Source: Bradysia coprophila (taxonomy: Eukaryota > Arthropoda > Insecta > Diptera > Sciaridae). From it: a stretch of DNA of 64,000 bases. The notes below the pieces were generated by a model. It saw nothing but the letters and a program-made list of their open reading frames with translations. It was not told the DNA's origin and did not search any database. The position numbers and the translations under genes were made by a program. Of this stretch, positions 44,932-55,540 are shown one piece after another (position 1 is the first letter of the stretch; the number at the start of each line of letters is the position of its first letter). The DNA is taken from positions 1,426,001 to 1,490,000 of the forward strand of contig NW_023503555.1 of assembly GCF_014529535.1 (NCBI RefSeq), given 5' to 3'.

Positions 44932-47045
44932 ATGAAAAGTGCGGCCATTTGTATCGTCTTAATTTTCGTTCATTACGTTTCCATTATCAATGGAGACGTA
45001 GACGATATTCCAATAACTATGAAAGAATTCCGCGCAGTTGAGAACTCGTTGGATTTTACTGGAAAAGTTGCACTCGTAACTGGTTCCAATTCCGGTTTAG
45101 GGTCTGCAACAGTACGTCTCTTTTCTTATTTGGGAGCTAAAGTGGTAGTGACTGGCAGAAATTTAACACGGATTAAGCAAACTGTCGACGAATGTCGAAG
45201 TAAAATTCAACGTGGCTGTTAAGGTCAAAATAGTTTCACTTGAAGAAAATCTCTTTTCAGCCAATTGGTCTACAACTTGACCTCACGATTCCTGGCAATG
45301 TTGCAAAACTCGTAAATGAAACTATCAAGGCCTATGGACACATTGACATTTTAGTTAATAATGCTGGAATCGGTAGCTTTGCGCCCATCCAAGATCCGAA
45401 ATTCAAAGAGGTTTACTTAGAGTCACGAGCCATTAATGAAGAGGCGCAGATCGACTTAACTCGTTTGGTAGCCCCATATATCGTAAATAGGAACGGTACG
45501 ATTATTCTTATGGCCAGCTTATTTGCACGGAGTCCGGTTTGGAAAATTTTATTGAAAAGATAATTTCGTTATGTGAATTGGATTTGTCTATAGGTTACAT
45601 CAAGTGCTGCGTATAGTATGGGCAAAAATGCTCTAATTGCATTTGCAATGACATTGACTCATGACCTGGGTAGCAACTGTCGAGTGAATGTGATAAGGTT
45701 AGTTAACAGCTAAAAAAATTGCATACTGCGGCGCCCACGTAAAAAATCCTATTTCTGTATCAGATGTTACTGCTGTTCCTCTCCGTTTCCTCTTATTTTT
45801 AATTTGAAATGACAAATGAGAAAAATGATAAAAGCCAGAAAAAACATCTTAGATACGAAGAAGTGGGATGTTTTACGTGTGCAAAACTTTGAAAGCTGTC
45901 CTTTAGTTACTAACACATGGAACTATACAATTTTATTCATAACTCAACGTCAATGATAAGGTCAGAATTCACACGAAAACGTGACTGTTCAACGTTTTTA
46001 CTACGACTGAAGTACATAACTTTACACACGAACAACAAATAGTATGTCTGTTTTGGATTAACTGATTTCAAACAATTGTGCTTGCTACAAGCCTGAACAG
46101 AACAACGACTCGAACAACGACTTAATGAGAAAGTGTCACAAATCAACCGATACACATTTTACATAAAAAAACGACGCAAAAGTAGAAATTACATAACTTT
46201 CTTTCTCGCTACTTATAGAAACTCTGGGGTTGTAAATAGTTAAATCTAGTGCACCACGGTAGTTTCAGCGGAGGGGAGAAAATGACTATTTACATGATTG
46301 ATTATGCATGGTAAAGTGCACTTACTGTCACTGTTTGTGCCAGAGAAAATGAACTTACCGTACCAAAGCATATAAATCTTACGTAATTGCTTGTAACTTA
46401 TTGTTGTGGCTTGTGTGATTACTCCGTTCGCCTTCGACTCGTTCCGCAAAGTTCACATATGCCAAGACAGCAAACGTTCAAGCAAGGACTTAATATACTA
46501 TTTCTGGCCGGCGATGTGAAAATGCATTCCTTCCTCACTGACTAATTTTCTTCACAGTCTATCGATTACTTAACACCAATGCATAGTGTACGTACACCTT
46601 GTGTGTATTGGTCTATGTCAAAATCTACTCAAAAACGGGAGGTAGAGTTTTCGCGCAGTGAGTAAAATATCACTGTTTGAATAGAAAATAAATTTTCGTA
46701 AAATCGTTAAAAAGATTTCAATTTGTACTTCAAGAGTAGCATTTTATAACGCTTGCCTTCGAACGTACAACACTCGAAAATCCAAATTCCACTATTTTTT
46801 GACATTTTTTAAACCAAAAAATTTTCAGTCCCACAGTCATAGATGGCACTCGTATCTTTCGGTTGCTCGACCCATCCGTCCGTCCAACATTAATTGCGAG
46901 CCAGATTGCAGCGTCAACATTAAAGAGAGCCGGTGTTCCAATGGACATTGCTAAGTCAGTAATATATTTATCGTCACCTTTGGCCAGTTTCATCAATGGA
47001 AAAGAACTCCAGCTTGACGGTGGCTTATCTATTTCAATTTTGTAA
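44932..47045 (+). pseudogene. Duplicate classical SDR, copy D, frame broken by a 23-bp deletion
   Basis: The four exons correspond to copy C: 44932-45199, 45261-45536, 45594-45697 and 46829-47045. Exons 2, 3 and 4 have the same lengths as in copy C and keep NNAG, YSMGK and the FINGKELQLDGG tail. Exon 1 keeps the signal peptide and TGSNSGLG but lacks 23 bases just before the donor: after GACGAATGT, copy C has 27 bases to the donor and copy D has four. The loss is not a multiple of three. Normal splicing would therefore read a stop six codons into exon 2; failure to splice would stop at 45220-45222 after about 96 residues. The other exons show few changes, so inactivation would be recent. A rescuing alternative donor in the right phase was looked for; only weak candidates (ACT followed by GTCGAC) exist. 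An assembly error is possible. Confidence 0.7.
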
Positions 47046-47086
47046 AAATTTAGACTAACACTTCTATGTGACTACAGTTTATTATT

Positions 47087-47093
47087 AGAAATA
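47087..47093 (+). terminator. Poly-A signal of SDR copy D
   Basis: AATAAAA in the context TTATTATTAGA, as after copy C. Confidence 0.45.
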
Positions 47094-47584
47094 AAAGGTG
47101 CTAGCCGTAGGTAGACATTAATTTTGTGAACGTTTTCTGTTGAGCATCATAATTGAAAGCTGATGACATTAAACCAGGGACTAATTTTAAGGAAATATTT
47201 TCTTTATTGTCTCGACTTTTCCAATTTTTCCAATTTTCTCGATTTTCACAATTTCCCGATTTTTCCACAGAAAAAAATACGAAAATAGTCCCTGCAGACT
47301 GAAGTGAACATAGAAATTTTGTATATTTGACCTAACCTAGCAAATGAGCTGAAAGCAGTGACATCTATTTGATTTGAAATTTGTGAAGAGGCATCGGTCC
47401 GATATCTTTTCATCAGAATCCTTTTGGGTGAAATCGTGAAATTTTCGTGAACTACTCGATGCCTCTTAAAATAATTGGCCAATTCAATGTTTGGAAACTT
47501 TTTACTGGTTTCTCACATTTCCTGATAGGTTTTCGATTCAAATTAAAATTCTGGAAACGGCGCGCGTATCGTGATATTATCATT

Positions 47585-47681
47585 AAATCTATTACTTCTA
47601 TCGTTCAAAGTATCGCCTACTGTTTGATCTTTTAACTGTGGGTCGTCTCAATTTTGGTCGTTGAAGTCGATAACAGATGTT
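47585..47681 (+). repeat. Dispersed core-repeat copy, short
   Basis: AATCTATTACTTCTATCG, AAAGTATCGCCTACTGTTTGATCTTTTAACTG and the end GAAGTCGATAACAGATG. The middle block around TTTTGCTATATAAG is deleted. Confidence 0.7.
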
Positions 47682-47897
47682 ATACCCTCCTCCACTTTTC
47701 GTAGTCCCGTTTCCAAAGTCTAAAATTTGGTCGATGAATTGGAGATGATGAAGAACATTCTACTTCTCATATTGATGCATTTTAAGTTCGCCAACTTATT
47801 TGTATTAAATGAAAACAAAGTGTCGACAATCAATCTTTATTATAGAAAGATAATCTTCAACTTAGCCTTTTACAGACTGCTTAAAATGCTTAATGTC

Positions 47898-47996
47898 GGA
47901 TCAATTACTTCATTCGATCTAAGTATGGACCTGTTTTTTTTTCTATATATGAACGGTTGTCTTTATTTATGAAGTCTTTACTGATAACAGATAATA
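47898..47996 (+). repeat. Dispersed core-repeat copy, short
   Basis: ATCAATTACTTCATTCGATC and the end TACTGATAACAGATAATA lie 220 bp after the previous copy, in the same orientation. Confidence 0.65.
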
Positions 47997-47999
47997 TAC

Positions 48000-49120
48000 A
48001 TCCGTAACAGGTGAGGGAGTTAGCATCATCACTTCAGTATCCAATTACTCTGAAGACTCAAGTATTTGTCAGTACTCTAATCATCAAAGAGTTTCGTAGT
48101 TCAGTCTGGACCACCGGTCCAACGTGTCATTTGAACCATATGCCATGAAGTAGACAAATACTCTGAGGAGAGTTAGGTGCGTAACTTATAAATGTTGTCG
48201 AAATGTAGCCGAGATATATAAGATATGCGTGCATATCGTTGCAGCCGAGGTTGCAGCCACCAAACACAACGCAACTACCCAAATTATGAAGCTTGAGTCA
48301 ACTTTAGGACGATACCAATGTGTCATATATCAGCTAGAAAAATTCCATACGGAACTCTGTCTGACAAATCGAACCCTGATGATTTTGGGATAGAAGATCA
48401 GTACATAATCATTTAGCTTACTGTCCGTATTTGCGCCTTAGTTGGTAACTTCTCAGTTACTTAGTTGGATCGATCAAGATGCAATTTTAATAAGACTTGT
48501 GAGAAAAAGAGTCACAAAAACCAAGACAACAACCGAATGCAAATTAATTTTTACATTCGTTCATAGCGTTTGTAATTTCCTCATAAGCTCATGTTTCATT
48601 TCATAAGTCCAATCCACCCACTTATTCGGAAACACCACTTACAAGCGGATGAAATGAAAAAAAAAATCTGAAAACAACAACCTACACTCCACAGCATAAT
48701 AAATGCTACATTCATGTCCATGCCCAATATACACATATGCGATTCTTTTGCCAAAAGAAATTATTAATTTTTAAATTGAAATCTTAATCAGTTTTATGTT
48801 TCAATTTTCAATAGCATTTATCAAGTCGGTATAGGACTGATGATGTGTTATGCGCGAGCATCTAATACAGATATCTATTCCATTGCACAAGAATCGCGTA
48901 AAACGAACTCATCATGGAACACATTTAACCAATTTAAGTGAAAATAAAATGATGCTCTGCGTTGTCTGCGATGTGCACACACATCATATACATACCTATC
49001 CATATAAACCTACCAGATATACAAAGGGAATTTTATATAAGACGACAAGAGATTATCCAATTTATTTTTATGTTGTATTATTGTTGAGGTATATCACACA
49101 TGATGGATAAACAAATAAAT
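48000..49120. other. Intergenic DNA, no gene recognised
   Basis: No exon-like frame, RNA gene or clear repeat. The 86-codon plus-strand frame at 48850-49110 is rich in histidine and threonine and has no motif. Confidence 0.45.
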
Positions 49121-49129
49121 TAATTTTTA

Positions 49130-49432
49130 TTAAATAAATACTTTGTAATTGGCACATTGAATGGATTTGAGTATAGTCTTACGTTTAAGGCAAACTGAAA
49201 AGTTTTTTTCCGTTATCGGAGCGTTCAAGATGTTGTCAGTTGATAAAAACGAAACTCCCTGTCGAATTACATTAAACATGTTCACGTTGAAGAGACGATT
49301 TTTTATCCAATAAATGGCATTAACAAATGATCGAGTGTCAGTGGAATTTACATTGTAAATTTTACAATTTTCTGTTACTGCCAGTGCCGACAAAAAATAA
49401 ACGATGAGCTCTGGATAATTGTGTTGCAGCAA
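49130..49432 (-). CDS. Possible small ORF of 100 residues, unknown
   Basis: A complete ATG-to-TAA frame on the minus strand, ending directly in TTTAATAAAAA, so an AATAAA signal overlaps the stop. The composition is ordinary for a protein (for example NAIYWIKNRLFNVNMFNVI), with a weakly hydrophobic start. No family or domain is recognised. In AT-rich DNA of this length an open frame of 100 codons can arise by chance, and a core repeat abuts its start (49445). I list it only as a candidate. Confidence 0.2.
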   Translation of the reverse strand: MLQHNYPELIVYFLSALAVTENCKIYNVNSTDTRSFVNAIYWIKNRLFNVNMFNVIRQGVSFLSTDNILNAPITEKNFSVCLKRKTILKSIQCANYKVFI

Positions 49433-49442
49433 AAATGTATGG

Positions 49443-49465
49443 CAAAACTAATGAAGTGAAAGATT
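49443..49465 (-). repeat. Core half-site, fragment
   Basis: AACTAATGAAGTGAAAGATT matches the reverse core with one change. A second half-site AAAAGAAGTAACAGATTTG lies at 49648, on the other side of the hairpin at 49499-49620; the hairpin may have split one copy. Confidence 0.55.
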
Positions 49466-49498
49466 TTACATGTTACGCTTCGCTCATATGAAATATGC

Positions 49499-49620
49499 AT
49501 TTACATTCCCTAATCACGTAAAGCACAGTACGTACGTGCTTCCAAATTTTTATTTTGACGAGTTAGAATCCGCGTATCCATTCGTCAAAATAAAAACTTG
49601 GAACTACGGACGTAATGTTC
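49499..49620. mobile_element. Inverted-repeat element related to 40682-40830
   Basis: It shares the lead-in CATTTACATT(C/G)CCTAATCACG and the TTCCAA arm with the 40.7-kb element. The arms TTCCAAATTTTTATTTTGACGA and TCGTCAAAATAAAAACTTGGAA pair. The loops of the two elements differ, so only the outer part is conserved. Confidence 0.6.
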
Positions 49621-49679
49621 TAATGTTCTGGTTAAAATGCTTGGATCAAAAGAAGTAACAGATTTGAGAATTCTTCCTG

Positions 49680-51320
49680 TCGGAAAAAATCTAAATCTAA
49701 AGAATCATTTTTGACGAAGTGGTTCCATATAGCAGCTGGTTACTGGCTACCAAAAGTTCGCAAAGGCGTCAATAAATGAATTTTAAGTAAGAAAGTGCGA
49801 AGGGCGCATCAGTTCGAGCATGAATTGTATAAGCGTTCAGCTACTGTCATGGCATGTTGTGTATAATAACTGGTCAAGGTGTCCTTGACTTACCAACACT
49901 GGTTGCAGTGTCTATACTTCGTGAGCGACATGGATACGTTTAAATAGTCCATTCAAATATGTTAAAAAAGTGGTTTCAGATGGTTCATCGACCGGGTAGT
50001 ACTTGACTTCCACTACAACCTCACACCACAAGATAATCATAATCATTTGTCTATCACGAAATATAAGTAAAAGTCTGAAAGGTCAGATTTTCGATGTTAG
50101 GTAATATCTGCCAGGGACACCTTTTCGCCGATCGTCATCTTCTGCAGTTTTGTAGAGTTTTCATTCAATGTTCTACGTTCTACTAGGAAATCTTATTCAA
50201 AAATACTCTCAACTATCCGAGATATCATATTGGAAGCACAAAGTCGATGAAAGTCGATCACGGACCTTACAAGTCTCGAAATTCGATACGCCCTAATATG
50301 CGTGCGATTTTGTATTCAAGTTCTTGCAGACTGGACCGCATCTCATAATTTGGTTTTTATAATCAAAACGAAAAATTCCCATAAAATAAAACTTTTCATC
50401 ACCAGCAAAGTTAAGTAGGTTATTGAGAAATCACAAAAGTGTAACTTGGAGATCCTCGAAAATTCCCATGCAATTGACATCACGTCGATTTAAGATAACC
50501 CGAGAACCCGCCAAAGTCGTTCAACATTTTTATTTATTGCGCTTAAATGCTCCATGTATTTTACCAATAAACACATTTCATGCACAACCCTCGCATATAA
50601 TAATTCAATCATCCATCATCCCCTATAATAAATTCTAGCTGAAGCATTTAGTATAACTTCTTTTCCTGGTTTACACCATTTATACTTCCATTTACCCAAA
50701 ATGTTTATATTGTATTCTAAGGGTATATAATAGTCAACATGTTGTTAAAAATGGAATTGATTTGTTCACATTCAATTCCATATGATCCAAAGGCTCTTTG
50801 TTTCGGCGAAAAAATCCGGGAAAGAAAAATAAAGTGGCAACACTTGAAACGTTATGTATAATAATACGGTGAAGTGTAATGAAATGAACAGATTGAAATA
50901 TATACTCCAGAATGAAATCAACGGGTGGTTAATTCGGGCATTCAAACGTTGTTCTTAATTTAGTTGTTTCTCGTGGATTTATATTTTAATTGAAATGGTA
51001 TGAAGTTTGGCGTTAATTGACTGAAGAAATTATCAGTTTATGTGTGACGAACATATTAAATCTCTCTGAATTGAAAGAGGATTTGTGCATGGGAAAATTG
51101 TTGAATGTCTAACCGAAATGTTAAGCAAAGTACTATGAAGATTGCAATTGAAATTCCACCATGACGTCTTTGTCTGTCTAAGCTTAGTAGAAATTGTAGG
51201 AGCCTCGGTAGGAACACCAGTCGATGAATCTTTCCCATTTTCACTTTAAATTTGTATGTAAAAGACAAGAAATTCTAGACTGGCCTAGGAAAAAAAGTTT
51301 TTGAAAAACACGTTTTGCGG
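49680..51320. other. Intergenic DNA, no gene recognised
   Basis: Read on both strands; no gene or clear repeat. The 71-codon frame at 50423 and 70-codon frame at 51056 have no motif. Confidence 0.45.
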
Positions 51321-51326
51321 GCGGTT

Positions 51327-51432
51327 GTGACATCTGTTATCGATAAAAACGACGAAATTGGACGATGAAATCTTGTTCTCATTGTCTGATATAGTAAAAT
51401 TTCTGTTAAATCGAATGAAGTAAAAGATTTTG
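51327..51432 (-). repeat. Dispersed core-repeat copy
   Basis: ACATCTGTTATCGATAAAAA, CTCATTGTCTGATATAGTAA and AATCGAATGAAGTAAAAGAT. Both conserved ends are intact. Confidence 0.75.
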
Positions 51433-51474
51433 CTATCATCAGTTTGTAAACCCAAGTAAAAAAGTTCTAAAAAT

Positions 51475-51571
51475 GTCTAAATCTGTCGAAATCAGATATC
51501 TCAAGCCTCATTGAGTCTAGAAGAACAATAGATTTTGAAACTTGAGATATCTGATTTCGACAGATTTAGAC
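51475..51571. repeat. Perfect 31-bp inverted repeat
   Basis: 51475-51505 (starts GTCTAAATCTGTCG) and 51541-51571 are exact inverse copies around a 35-bp loop. It lies 45 bp from a core-repeat copy. Young MITE or hairpin; no target duplication identified. Confidence 0.75.
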
Positions 51572-51599
51572 TTAGAGATATCTCACTTCAAAATTTTTT

Positions 51600-52580
51600 T
51601 CACTCGGGAACATTTATATCAAAAAAGTAGAAGATTCAATATTGATAATGTGCCTCTTGTCTATGAACGGTCCTAACATGATTGAAATGAGTAAAAACTT
51701 ACGAAATTAAGTAAAACTTTACCAAAAGAGTTAACCACAATCCGTTTGGACAAGGCTCTACGGTAGGCATAGAAGATTTTACACCTTAAAAACTAAACGT
51801 AATTCGATGTAAAATTCTTTCGAATGTTTTGTCTCTCATCAGTCACCTAAAAACCTGAATAAAAATTGCTAACTTCCAGACTCAATGTATAAATCTTCCC
51901 GACTTTACAATTTATCGAATTCATTACACGAAACAAAAATGTGTAAAAATGACAGATTACAATTTCTAATGCAATTCTCTATCTTCTATTACATGTATGG
52001 CAAGCTCCCTACAATTTCTCGATTTTCCTCATCGCCTTTCTGCATGGGATGGGAATACACGATATTAAACCGCAATAATGACCTACCGTCCATAGCACAT
52101 AAACGTTCATGCTGGTTTTATATCCTATGAATGGAGAATATTATATTTGTATTATTTGCTTCGTGTTTTAAATTAAAACTTTTAAGTGCACCAAAGTAGA
52201 GTACCTGAACCAACTTGGTTTATATGTATGTTATATTATATAGCACAACATGTTCAAAGTTCATAATTATTTATTTCTACAAATCAATATAAAATCCGAT
52301 CAATGATTTATTGAAATTCAATCGCGCAAATGCGTGTTCGTTCAGCTTTTTATGATAATGTTTCGTTTACAAAATGTTGCGATCGATGTAAAGCGTTTGT
52401 CACGTGGTGTATTTACATCTTGTCTGGGTAATTCAATACTTTTTTAGCATTATTTCAATAAGAATTGATTTACCTATAACATTCAGTCTCTAGATTTTTG
52501 TGCAACATTATTTGCTTTAATTTTGTTTAATTATAAAAAAGGAAATCCACGGACGATGAACATATAATTATGGTAGATGC
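51600..52580. other. Intergenic DNA, no gene recognised
   Basis: A core half-site-like AAAAGTAGAAGATTC lies near 51625. The 81-codon frame at 51885 has no motif. Confidence 0.45.
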
Positions 52581-52588
52581 TAGGCGCC

Positions 52589-52925
52589 CGTACGGGCGAA
52601 TAGCGTCAGTAGTATAAGTAGACTATTCGTCCGTACGTGGGAATAGTTTTAGTATTATAGGCATACTAATCGACCGTACGGACGAATAGTCTCAGTATTA
52701 TAAGAATGCTAATCGACCGTACGGGAAAATAGTGTCAGTATTATAAGAATGCTAATCGCACGTACACCTGCCACTGTGATGATGTTTGGCCGGCCGGCAC
52801 TATTTCTTTGAAAAACATTATACTTACTGCCGGCCGGCCAAACATCATCACTGTGGCAGGTGTACGTGCGATTAGCATCCTTATAATACTGACACTATTT
52901 CTTTGAAAAACATTATACTTAAATA
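52589..52925. repeat. 43-bp palindromic satellite array ending in a 67-bp-arm inverted repeat
   Basis: CGTACG-centred units start at 52589, 52632, 52675, 52718 and 52761, exactly 43 bp apart. Each contains a palindrome of the type ATTCGCCCGTACGGGCGAAT followed by GTATTATAAGAATGCT. The last unit runs into near-perfect inverted arms (52732-52798 and 52829-52895) with GGCCGGCCGG in them. The 28-bp sequence after each arm (starts ACTATTTCTTTG) is directly repeated. Confidence 0.75.
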
Positions 52926-52983
52926 AAGTTGAATTAAGCGAAATGATATATGTATCGCCACCGTTTACAAACATGATCGTCAC

Positions 52984-53103
52984 GGTGTTGAGGAATCTCG
53001 CGCCGCGTCATTCACAATAATTCACAAAGTGACATCTTCCTTATACAAAATGTGTCAAAAAGTGAATTATTGTGAATAACGCGGCGCGAGATTCCTAGCA
53101 ACC
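52984..53103. mobile_element. 120-bp MITE with 9-bp target duplication
   Basis: GATCGTCAC occurs immediately on both sides (52975-52983 and 53104-53112). The arms GAGGAATCTCGCGCCGCGTC and ATTCACAATAATTCAC pair with their inverse at 53062-53096, with few mismatches. A 9-bp duplication fits Mutator-type transposition. A solitary end lies at 6942. Confidence 0.8.
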
Positions 53104-53229
53104 GATCGTCACCACAGCCAAAAAGTACGTGCCCAGAAGATATAGGAAGGAATTCAAATGAATGAGTTGGATTTTACTGTATTTGTCGATCAAAGAGAAG
53201 TAACAGACATACATAGCTTAAGAGAAATT

Positions 53230-54405
53230 TTAATAGGAAGGAATACATTCCGTGCTGGTGCTGGTACGAAGAGAACAACCGTCTGTACTGCTGCACAATG
53301 AGGTTAAGGAAAATTAAAGTCCCGGAGCAGCTAAGGAGCTTCTAAAACAATTGGATGAAACAAGGAAGAAAAAGTTGACTCAAACAGTTGAAAGCATGGA
53401 CATGCAGATCGAGCAGAATAGCATGAGCTTTGATTCGAAAAAAAAAAAGAAAATGAAACCGAATAGAATCGCACGAAAATTGGTACATACGTTAAAAGCT
53501 CCGCACGACAGAGATTTCCTAAGCCGAAAAAATCGTGATTTCCGAAAAAAGACACCAAAGAGTAGCGAAATCTCCAGATGTTTCTCCACGACGAGGCTCT
53601 AAATATCATGAAAAACGGACGAGCTAGTGGATTCGATTCGATCCACCCAAAATTTCTAAAGAATTCTGGACCCAGATGCAGAACATAGCTTGCAGGCTTC
53701 TTCACGAACATAATCAAGACGAACATCCCACCACGAGCGTTCAAAATAACAACAGTAATGGCACTTCTAAAACCGAACAAGAACGAAGAAAAACCAGAAA
53801 CGCTAAAATTAATGGAACGTGTCCTGTACAACCGAATGGAAATTGAAAAAATCCTGCTAGATAACCAAGGTGGTTTCCGTACCGGACATAGATGCGATGA
53901 CCAGGTCCTTTCACTCACCAATTACATCGAAACTGCACAAGCAAATTTCGCAAGTTTTTGTACGCCGAAGACAAAGCATATGCGTTCCACCACAAAAAAA
54001 TTCCAAGAATTGAACGAAGACATGGTAAATTACGTTTAATACTGCCGGAAGTGGAGATTAATTCCAAACGCATCGAAAACCGTCGCATCGGCCTTTCACC
54101 TGAACAATCGCGCAGACTCCTTAGACCTAAGAATCCGGTTCAACGTCTCGTGTCTAAAACATGAATTCAATCCAGCCTATTTGGGAGTCACGCTCGACCG
54201 TTCGCTAACTTTGAAACAAGAAGAAAATCAACACAAGAAAAAACTTGCTGAACAAATTAACCGGCACCACTTGGGGTGTATCCGCATCGTGCCAACAAAC
54301 AATGAATACGATGAATACTGCTGCTCCTCGTGGATAAACAGCGCACACACACAAAAAGTAGACACACAACTCAACGAAGCCATTGAATCGTAACTGGTAC
54401 GGTCG
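53230..54405 (+). pseudogene. Degenerate non-LTR retrotransposon, reverse transcriptase part (5' piece)
   Basis: Several frames together show the order of a LINE polymerase. First LDETRKKKLTQTVESMDM (linker after the endonuclease), then MKNGRASGFDSIHPKFLKNS (53610 region). MALLKPNKNEEKPE (53758) and RVLYNRMEIEK follow, then QGGFRTGHRCDDQVLSLTNY. The catalytic-site region reads FLYAEDKAYAF (53960), where the usual second-last acidic pair YADD/FADD has become YAED. Then come YLGVTLDRSLTLKQ (54180) and the late motif WINSAHTQKVDTQLN (54330). Frameshifts, at least two internal deletions and stops make it non-functional. The motifs fit the Jockey/I-type branch; the exact clade is not determined. 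An LTR element interrupts it at 54409 and it resumes at 57591. Confidence 0.8.
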
Positions 54406-54409
54406 GATC

Positions 54410-54648
54410 TATGGGGAAGCAGTAATGAAACAAGAAATGTTTCCTCCATAATTATTTATTTATTGAGATCTGAACTCGATGAGAGCTGAGATGGATCTGC
54501 TTTTCTCCGATACATAAATCGTTCTTATATACCAATCTAAATGTCAAATGAACAAATCATGAACGTTCTGGAAAACGTCAAAACTAAACGACAGTTTACA
54601 ACGAGTGCGTTTAGTGCGCGCGAGACAAATGTGTGCAGTGTTGCCACA
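54410..54648 (+). repeat. 5' LTR, 239 bp
   Basis: TATGGGGAAG to GTTGCCACA. It contains TTCTTATATACC, a possible TATA region, and TTATTTATTTATTG. Identical to the 3' LTR. Confidence 0.85.
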
Positions 54649-55254
54649 TAACTCCCCTCTTAGAAAAGACTAGGGATTTTGACAAAATAGAAAGAACTCG
54701 CAAAAAAAATGAATCACAAATCAAAATCTTAAGCTAAACACAATGTAGAGTTTTTACAAATTAATATAAAGTTTCATATAAAATCGTTGTGCGAAATGTG
54801 CTGTGCTGATACATTTGGATTCGTGAGCCACGTGGATCGGAGAGTAGGTACATGTTTGTCCAATTCGCTTGTTGTGCTCCAATAATTTTCAATGGGTTCA
54901 CTACGGTGGGAACTTGTCGTTGATGCTTCGGATATTCGACTGGAACATATTCGAAAGCGAAAGATTTTGAACTGCCCGGAAACATTCTTTCGTGAAGAAA
55001 GCTGAATGTTTGATCGAGGGCTTTTGATTTAAAATCAAAAAATGAATGGCTTGTGATCAGTCTTGCTTGCAGGCTTCCAACCCAATTAGAAGCGCTTGAT
55101 CAAAGCGTAAACGCATAACGATTCACGATTATAGGTGGATAGGTGAACAGTCGTTGTATTTGAACTGATTAACTCCACCGATCGCTGCGTTGGTAATATG
55201 GAGCTCATATTAGAAAATTGACTTGCTCAGAGTCATAGTAAAGGCTTGGAAAAT

Positions 55255-55540
55255 AAATCAACCGTAAGAGGCAGGTTGCGTTGGTTGACCGTTTAAGCGA
55301 GGGTAGCTTGACGGAGTCTGACGATGAACAAGTTTGAGTTTCTTGTAATCGGAACCAGAACTCTTACATCTACAACGTGTGAGTACGCTGAACGAAGCGA
55401 GTACGTGTTAGACATTTGAAACCTTCTGAATAGGGAAGTGGTTTTGACAATATCAATACGTAAATGGAAACCTTTAGTTATTCCGTATGGAATACGAATA
55501 TCAACCGAAAGAGGCAGTTTTGCGTTCGTTGACGAGTGCA
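55255..55540 (+). repeat. Direct repeat inside the LTR element
   Basis: TCAACCG(T/A)AAGAGGCAG is followed by GTTGCGTTGGTTGAC near 55258 and by TTTTGCGTTCGTTGAC near 55500, 242 bp apart. Part of a noncoding, repeat-rich interior. Confidence 0.5.

Noticed and set aside
53331..53921. 196-codon minus-strand open frame, the longest in the window
   Set aside because: It is antisense to the LINE reverse transcriptase remnant, whose plus-strand motifs are clear.
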